Source: Betaproteobacteria bacterium UBA7395
GTDB taxonomy: Bacteria > Pseudomonadota > Gammaproteobacteria > Burkholderiales > Rhodocyclaceae
Length of the DNA: 19,913 nt
NCBI GenBank assembly: GCA_002470165.1
Contig: DKNF01000185.1
Span: forward strand, 1 to 19,913
Direction of reading: 5' to 3'
Part shown: in pieces, positions 15,654 through 19,913 of the stretch
How positions within the stretch are numbered: position 1 is the stretch's first letter
How the letters are laid out: every line of letters starts with the position of its first letter
Translations under genes and position numbers: made by a program
Notes under the pieces: model-generated
Seen by the model: the letters and a program-made list of their open reading frames with translations, nothing else
What the model was told of the DNA's origin: nothing
Databases searched by the model: none

Positions 15654-15686
15654 CCCGGCCGGGTTTGCCCCGCGCCGGGTTTTTTT
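15654..15686 (+). terminator. Terminator-like hairpin between soxX and soxB
   Basis: CCCGGC (15654-15659) pairs with GCCGGG (15674-15679), with an inner GGG/CCC pairing, followed by seven T (15680-15686). The soxB ATG is 11 bases further on. It has the form of an intrinsic terminator but sits inside the sox gene run. Confidence 0.7.
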
Positions 15687-15697
15687 GGGAAACACAC

Positions 15698-17419
15698 ATG
15701 AGCATGAATCGTCGTGAATTTCTTCAGGTGCTGGCGGTTGCGGCTGCCGGTGGCATGTCGCTGCACAGCGAGTTTGCAATGGCCGAGAAGGGGGCTGCCA
15801 AGTTGTACGACCTGCCGAAGTTCGGCAACGTCAGCCTGCTGCACATCACCGACTGCCATGCCCAGCTGAACCCCATCTATTTCCGCGAACCGAGCGTCAA
15901 CCTCGGCTTCGGCGAGCAGTTCGGCAAGGTACCGCACCTGGTCGGCGACCGTCTGCTCAAGCACTTCGGCTTCAAGCCGAACAGCATCGAGGCGCATGCC
16001 TACACCTATCTGAATTTCGAGAAAGCCGCCGAGACCTACGGCAAGGTCGGCGGCTTCGCGCACCTGGCGACCCTGGTCAAGCGCATGAAGGCGCGCAACC
16101 CGGGGGCGCTGCTGCTCGACGGCGGCGACACCTGGCAGGGTTCCGGCACCGCGCTGTGGACCAATGCCCAGGACATGGTCGATGCCTGCAAGGCGCTCGG
16201 CGTCAATGTCATGACCCTGCACTGGGAAGCCACTTACGGCGAGGAGCGGGTCAAGGAAATCGAGGAAAAGGACTTTGCAGGCGTCGTCGACATCGTCGCC
16301 CAGAACGTCAAGACAGCCGATTTCGGCGATCCGGTGTTCAAGCCCTACGTGATCAAGAACATGAACGGTGTGCCGGTCGCCATCGTCGGCCAGGCCTTCC
16401 CCTACACGCCGATCGCCAACCCGCGCTGGCAGGTGCCGAACTGGAGCTACGGCATCCAGGAAGAGAACATGCAGGCAGTCGTCGACGAAGCACGCGCCAA
16501 GGGCGCCCAGGTCGTCGTCGTGCTGTCGCACAACGGCATGGACGTCGACCTCAAGATGGCCTCGCGCGTGCGCGGCATCGACGCCATCATGGGCGGTCAC
16601 ACCCACGACGGCATGCCCGCGCCGGTGGTGGTCAAGAATGCCGGCGGCCAGACGCTGGTCACCAACGCCGGTTCCAACGGCAAGTACCTCGGCGTGCTCG
16701 ACTTCGACGTGAAGAACGGCAAGATCGCCGGTTACCGTTACAAGCTGCTGCCGGTCTTCGCCAACCTGCTGCCCGCCGACAAGGCGATGCAGGCCTTGAT
16801 CGACAAGGTCCGCGCCCCTTACCTGGGCAAGCTCAACGAGCAACTGGCGGTGACCGAAGGCACGCTGTACCGCCGCGGCAACTTCAACGGCACTTTCGAC
16901 CAGGTCATCGTCGATGCGCTGATCAAGGAAAAGGATGCCGAAATCGCCTTTTCGCCCGGTTTCCGCTGGGGCACCTCGCTGCTGCCGGGGCAGCCGATCC
17001 TGATGGAGCACGTGCTCGACCAGACGGCGATCACCTACCCGTGGACGACAGTGACCAACATGAGCGGCGAGATGATCAAGACCGTGCTAGAGGACGTCTG
17101 CGACAACCTGTTCAATCCCGATCCCTACTATCAGCAGGGCGGCGACATGGTCCGCGTCGGTGGCCTGCAGTACACCTGCAACCCGACCGCCAAGGCCGGC
17201 CAGCGCATCAGCAACATGATGCTGCGCGGCCAGTTGATCGATCCGGCCAAGACCTACAAGGTCGCCGGCTGGGCGCCGGTCTCGGAAGAGGCCAAGAATG
17301 CCGGCGAACCGATCTGGGAACTGGTCGCCCGTTACCTGCGCGACGTCAAGACGCTCAAGCCGGTCGAACTGAACATGCCGAAGCTGGTCGGCGCCGAAAA
17401 CAATCCGGGGATTGCCTGA
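15698..17419 (+). CDS. soxB: SoxB, thiosulfohydrolase
   Basis: A 573-residue Tat-exported dimanganese enzyme of the 5'-nucleotidase fold. It releases sulfate from the S-thiosulfonate group on SoxY. The Tat motif is NRREFLQVL. Metal-binding motifs are LLHITDCHAQLNP (Asp52, His54), LLDGGDTWQGS (Asp141 to Asp144 region), LSHNG and GGHTHDG (His301, His303). The C-terminal nucleotidase domain begins near 370. I chose ATG 15698 (MSMNRREFL); an upstream TTG at 15665 would place the start inside the hairpin. Only a weak GGGAAA precedes it. Its stop overlaps the rhodanese gene as TGATG. Confidence 0.96.
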   Translation: MSMNRREFLQVLAVAAAGGMSLHSEFAMAEKGAAKLYDLPKFGNVSLLHITDCHAQLNPIYFREPSVNLGFGEQFGKVPHLVGDRLLKHFGFKPNSIEAHAYTYLNFEKAAETYGKVGGFAHLATLVKRMKARNPGALLLDGGDTWQGSGTALWTNAQDMVDACKALGVNVMTLHWEATYGEERVKEIEEKDFAGVVDIVAQNVKTADFGDPVFKPYVIKNMNGVPVAIVGQAFPYTPIANPRWQVPNWSYGIQEENMQAVVDEARAKGAQVVVVLSHNGMDVDLKMASRVRGIDAIMGGHTHDGMPAPVVVKNAGGQTLVTNAGSNGKYLGVLDFDVKNGKIAGYRYKLLPVFANLLPADKAMQALIDKVRAPYLGKLNEQLAVTEGTLYRRGNFNGTFDQVIVDALIKEKDAEIAFSPGFRWGTSLLPGQPILMEHVLDQTAITYPWTTVTNMSGEMIKTVLEDVCDNLFNPDPYYQQGGDMVRVGGLQYTCNPTAKAGQRISNMMLRGQLIDPAKTYKVAGWAPVSEEAKNAGEPIWELVARYLRDVKTLKPVELNMPKLVGAENNPGIA

Positions 17420-18030
17420 TGAAATCGATGAAATTCGCCCTGGCCGGCCTGGCGCTGGCTTTTTCCGTCAATGCATCCGCCGCCGATTGGGCGCCGGGCA
17501 GCACGAACTGGTCGACCCTGCCGGAAATCAAGGTGACCAAGCTTGCCCTTTACCTGACGCCGAAGCAGGCGCACGACATGAAGTCGGCCAATCCCAAGGG
17601 CGTTGCCCTGTTCGATGTGCGTACCCGCGCCGAAGCGATGTATGTCGGCATGGCGAGCACGGTCGACGCGCTGGTGCCGTTTGTCGAACATCAGGAAATC
17701 ATGAGCGACTGGGACGAAAAGCGGACGATGTACAGGCTCGAACCGAACCAGGATTTCGTTCCTGAGATCGAGCGCCGCATGGCCGAACTCGGCCTGGGCA
17801 AGGATGCACCGGTGATCCTGCTGTGCCGCTCCGGCGACCGCAGTTCCAGAGCAGCCGATCGCCTGCAGGCGGCGGGTTTCACCAAGGTGTACAGCGTTCC
17901 CGAGGGATTCGAGGGCGATCGCGCCGGCGATGGTCCGAAGAAGGGGCAGCGTGTGGTCAATGGCTGGAAGAATGCCGACCTGCCGTGGAGCTATCGTCTG
18001 GAGAAGGCCCGGATGTATTTCCCCCGCTGA
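17419..18030 (+). CDS. Periplasmic rhodanese-domain protein
   Basis: A 203-residue exported protein with a Sec signal peptide (about 1-22, ASA-AD) and one rhodanese domain (about 45-175). The active-site loop is LLCRSGDRSSRA, with catalytic Cys136, typical of single-domain rhodaneses that move sulfane sulfur. The upstream LFDVRTRAEAMYVG is the usual DVR motif. Its ATG overlaps the soxB stop by one base, so it is translated with soxB. A terminator follows. Rhodaneses such as SoxL occur beside sox genes in some sulfur bacteria; a similar role in sulfur delivery or persulfide turnover is inferred. I do not assign the symbol. Confidence 0.9.
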   Translation: MKSMKFALAGLALAFSVNASAADWAPGSTNWSTLPEIKVTKLALYLTPKQAHDMKSANPKGVALFDVRTRAEAMYVGMASTVDALVPFVEHQEIMSDWDEKRTMYRLEPNQDFVPEIERRMAELGLGKDAPVILLCRSGDRSSRAADRLQAAGFTKVYSVPEGFEGDRAGDGPKKGQRVVNGWKNADLPWSYRLEKARMYFPR

Positions 18031-18046
18031 TCTGCGGGCGTAAGAC

Positions 18047-18091
18047 AAAGCGGCAGGCGGCCGAAACTGGATTTGTCGCCATGCCGCTTTT
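18047..18091 (+). terminator. Intrinsic terminator after the rhodanese gene
   Basis: Nine-base perfect arms AAAGCGGCA (18047-18055) and TGCCGCTTT (18082-18090), with an inner GGCG/CGCC pairing across one bulged A, end in TTTT. It closes the arsR-sox-rhodanese run. Confidence 0.82.
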
Positions 18092-18092
18092 C

Positions 18093-18120
18093 TTGGAGAA
18101 TAAAATAAGAACATTCTAAT
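18093..18120 (+). promoter_or_regulatory. Candidate promoter of SQR-like unit
   Basis: TTGGAG (18093-18098) and TCTAAT (18115-18120) are 16 bases apart. The -10 matches consensus at five of six positions; the -35 is weaker. It begins right after the terminator tail and is 51 bases upstream of the ATG. Confidence 0.45.
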
Positions 18121-18136
18121 CTTGTGATTTGCTAAC

Positions 18137-18152
18137 GGGCGGTGCTTCGCCC
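18137..18152 (+). promoter_or_regulatory. Small hairpin in SQR-like gene leader
   Basis: GGGCG (18137-18141), a six-base loop GTGCTT, then CGCCC (18148-18152). It ends eight bases before AAGGAG of the downstream gene, so it lies close to the ribosome binding site. A regulatory role is speculative. Confidence 0.35.
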
Positions 18153-18171
18153 AATCAGGGAAGGAGAAGAT

Positions 18172-19524
18172 ATGTACAAGGACGCACTCGCGAAAGCGAT
18201 TGAGGATGTCGGCCAGAAACCCCTGGATCGACGTTCGTTCCTGATGCTCGGTGCTGCCGGCGCCGGCTCGTTGTTGCTGGCGCCCGGCAACGCCGGCGCG
18301 GCCCCGAGGATCAAGTCTTCGGCGCGCATCGTCATTGCCGGCGCCGGTGCAGCCGGCCTGGCGGCGGCTTCGCAACTCGCGGCGAAGCTCGATGGTGCGA
18401 AGATCACCCTGATCGATGCCCGCAAGGAACATTTCTACCAGCCGGGATTCACGCTGGTTGCCGCCGGCATCAAGGCGTCGCCGTATGTGGTGTCGACCAC
18501 CCGGGAGTACGTGCCGGGCGGTGTAGAACTGGTCGAGGAGCGGGTGGCCGAGTTCGATCCGGAAGGGAACAAGGTGGTGACCGAAAGCGGTGCTGCCCAT
18601 GCCTACGATTTCTTGATCGTGGCTACCGGTTTGAAGCTCGACTACGAAGCGATTCCAGGCATGGAGGTCGAGCAGATCGGCAACAACGGCCTGGGCAGTA
18701 TTTATCACAGTCCGGCCAAGGCCGAGGCCACCTGGCGAGCCATGTCGAATTTTGCCGATACTGGCGGCGTTGGTGTTTTCCTGCGTCCGGGAACCGAAAT
18801 GAAGTGCGCCGGCGCACCGTTGAAATATACCTTCATCACCGACGATCATCTGCGTCGCCGCGGCAATCGCGGCAAGGCCGAGCTGATCTACAACGCCCAC
18901 AACAAGGCCTTGTTCAGCGTGCCCATCGTGCACGAGAAGGTCCGCATGCTGTTCGGTGAGCGCGGGGTCAAGGTCAATTACGAGCGCGTGCTGGAGTCGA
19001 TCGATATCGGCAAGAAGCTGGCGGTGTTCAAGACGCCGGTCGGGCCGGTCGAGCAGCAATACGACTTCATCAACGTCATTCCGCCGATGCGGGCGCCGGA
19101 TTCGGTGCGCAACAGTCCGCTGCCGTGGCAGGAAGGCGGCTGGGCCAAGGATGGCTGGATTGAGGTGGACAAGCACAATCTGCGGCATGCCCGTTACGAC
19201 AACGTGTTCGCTGTCGGCGACGTGGCCGGGGTGCCCAAGGGCAAGACGGCAGCCAGCGTCAAGTGGCAGGTGCCGGTGGCGGTCGATCATCTGGTGGCGA
19301 GCATCGCCGGCAAGGAATCGGAAGCCCACTACAACGGCTACACCTCGTGCCCGCTGATCACCCGCCTCGGTCAGGCGATGTTGATCGAGTTCGACTACAA
19401 GGACAACCTGACGCCATCCTTCCCGGGCGTGATCGCGCCGCTGGAAGAGTTGTGGATCAGCTGGGTGATGAAGACCATGGCGCTGAAGCCGACCTATATC
19501 AGCATGCTGCGCGGCCGCGCCTGA
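18172..19524 (+). CDS. Sulfide:quinone reductase-like flavoprotein, type II, Tat-exported
   Basis: A 450-residue FAD enzyme that oxidises sulfide to sulfane sulfur and reduces quinone. The N-terminus has a Tat signal, DRRSFLMLGAAG at about 19-30, ending near NAGA-AP. The FAD motif VIAGAGAAGLAAA follows. Only two cysteines exist, Cys212 in MKCAGAPLKY and Cys393 in GYTSCPLIT. These match the redox cysteines of type II SQR (human SQOR Cys201 and Cys379) with similar spacing, and the third cysteine of type I SQR is absent. The C-terminal segment with FPGVIAPLEELWISWVMK fits membrane attachment in the family. AAGGAG lies five bases before ATG 18172. It is followed 19 bases later by a membrane protein gene. 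Confidence 0.9.
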   Translation: MYKDALAKAIEDVGQKPLDRRSFLMLGAAGAGSLLLAPGNAGAAPRIKSSARIVIAGAGAAGLAAASQLAAKLDGAKITLIDARKEHFYQPGFTLVAAGIKASPYVVSTTREYVPGGVELVEERVAEFDPEGNKVVTESGAAHAYDFLIVATGLKLDYEAIPGMEVEQIGNNGLGSIYHSPAKAEATWRAMSNFADTGGVGVFLRPGTEMKCAGAPLKYTFITDDHLRRRGNRGKAELIYNAHNKALFSVPIVHEKVRMLFGERGVKVNYERVLESIDIGKKLAVFKTPVGPVEQQYDFINVIPPMRAPDSVRNSPLPWQEGGWAKDGWIEVDKHNLRHARYDNVFAVGDVAGVPKGKTAASVKWQVPVAVDHLVASIAGKESEAHYNGYTSCPLITRLGQAMLIEFDYKDNLTPSFPGVIAPLEELWISWVMKTMALKPTYISMLRGRA

Positions 19525-19543
19525 TTTCTGGAGGAATGCAAAG

Positions 19544-19891
19544 ATGAAAGAACTCGATCCGCTGGTCTTCCTGGCCGTTTTCCAGGAAATGCTCGGTCCC
19601 TTGCTGTGGGTGATGCTGCTGGTCATCGTCGTTGGTACGGCCGCCTTCATCGCCTTGTTGCTCAAGGAGAGGACCATCAACTCGCGGCGCCTGGTGCGGG
19701 CCGAACTGGCCGGCCTGGTCGGCGGCGTGCTCGCGCTGGTGCTGATGGCCAAGGTCTCGTCGTCGGGCTTTACCGATGCCGGCGGTCCGGCCGACTGGTT
19801 CCTGATTGCGCTGGTTTTCGGCCTGGGTCTGGCCGGTACGGCGATCCTGGTTTATACCGTTCTGGGTTGGCGCAAGCCGGCCGCGCAGTAA
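19544..19891 (+). CDS. Small three-helix membrane protein, DUF5368-like
   Basis: A 115-residue protein with three predicted membrane helices: about 17-40 (LLWVMLLVIVVGTAAFIALLL), about 50-68 (AELAGLVGGVLALVLMA) and about 86-108 (FLIALVFGLGLAGTAILVYTVLG). A short charged loop KERTINSRRL lies between the first two. There are no cysteines, heme motifs or obvious cofactor sites. GGAGG is nine bases before the ATG. From memory it fits the DUF5368 family; this is tentative. Its close coupling to the SQR-like gene suggests an anchor or quinone-side partner for that enzyme, which is inference. Confidence 0.82.
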   Translation: MKELDPLVFLAVFQEMLGPLLWVMLLVIVVGTAAFIALLLKERTINSRRLVRAELAGLVGGVLALVLMAKVSSSGFTDAGGPADWFLIALVFGLGLAGTAILVYTVLGWRKPAAQ

Positions 19892-19913
19892 GCGCTCAGC
19901 GCGCCGGCCGGTC

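Noticed and set aside
15626..17011. A 461-residue open frame on the minus strand
   Set aside because: It is antisense to soxB, which has a full set of metal-binding motifs.
17332..19752. An 806-residue open frame on the minus strand
   Set aside because: It runs antisense through the rhodanese, SQR-like and membrane protein genes, which have clear motifs and ribosome sites. The composition (rich in His, Arg, Asp) is typical of a GC-rich shadow frame.
1..19913. Defence systems, phage genes, CRISPR arrays or insertion sequences
   Set aside because: I looked for transposases, integrases, regularly spaced repeats and terminal inverted repeats and saw none. The island is metabolic and matches its neighbours in base composition by eye.

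Overview
The window looks like chromosomal DNA of a high-GC betaproteobacterium, most plausibly of the Rhodocyclales (Dechloromonas/Azonexus-like). That placement is inferred from recalled gene order (rpmB-rpmG, radC, coaBC-dut) and protein flavour, not from a search. Coding density is high, no gap exceeds 300 bases, and I see no tRNA, rRNA, insertion sequence or CRISPR array.

Region 1 (1-4688, minus strand) is a signalling operon read right to left. It holds a GAF-like/PAS/GGDEF/EAL c-di-GMP protein, a 73-residue unknown protein overlapping it by 4 bases, an OmpR-type response regulator, and an RstB-like histidine kinase overlapping the regulator by 14 bases. A truncated unknown gene lies at the left edge.

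Region 2 (4812-8256) is housekeeping: dsbB (+), a shared terminator, rpmG and rpmB (-) with a clear sigma-70 promoter, radC (-), and divergent coaBC-dut (+).

Region 3 (8330-19891) is a sulfur-oxidation island. A diheme c4-type cytochrome (+) converges on a monoheme cytochrome plus flavoprotein pair (fccAB, -), which is flavocytochrome c sulfide dehydrogenase. A 192-base regulatory gap follows, with a palindrome, a candidate promoter and an FNR-like box. Then come an ArsR-family regulator and soxCDYZAXB plus a periplasmic rhodanese, all on the + strand. A terminator-like hairpin sits just before soxB and a stronger terminator follows the rhodanese gene. Last is a two-gene unit: a sulfide:quinone reductase-like flavoprotein with a Tat signal, and a small three-helix membrane protein.

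Together region 3 encodes a periplasmic pathway. SoxYZ carries the sulfur substrate, SoxAX attaches it, SoxB hydrolyses the terminal sulfate group and SoxCD oxidises the remaining sulfane sulfur. FccAB and the SQR-like enzyme feed sulfide electrons to cytochrome c and probably quinone. Having soxCD predicts complete oxidation of thiosulfate to sulfate without obligatory sulfur globules. The items most worth a second look are the exported type II SQR with its membrane partner, the regulatory gap at 10586-10777, the hairpin inside the sox operon and the c-di-GMP/two-component gene chain.
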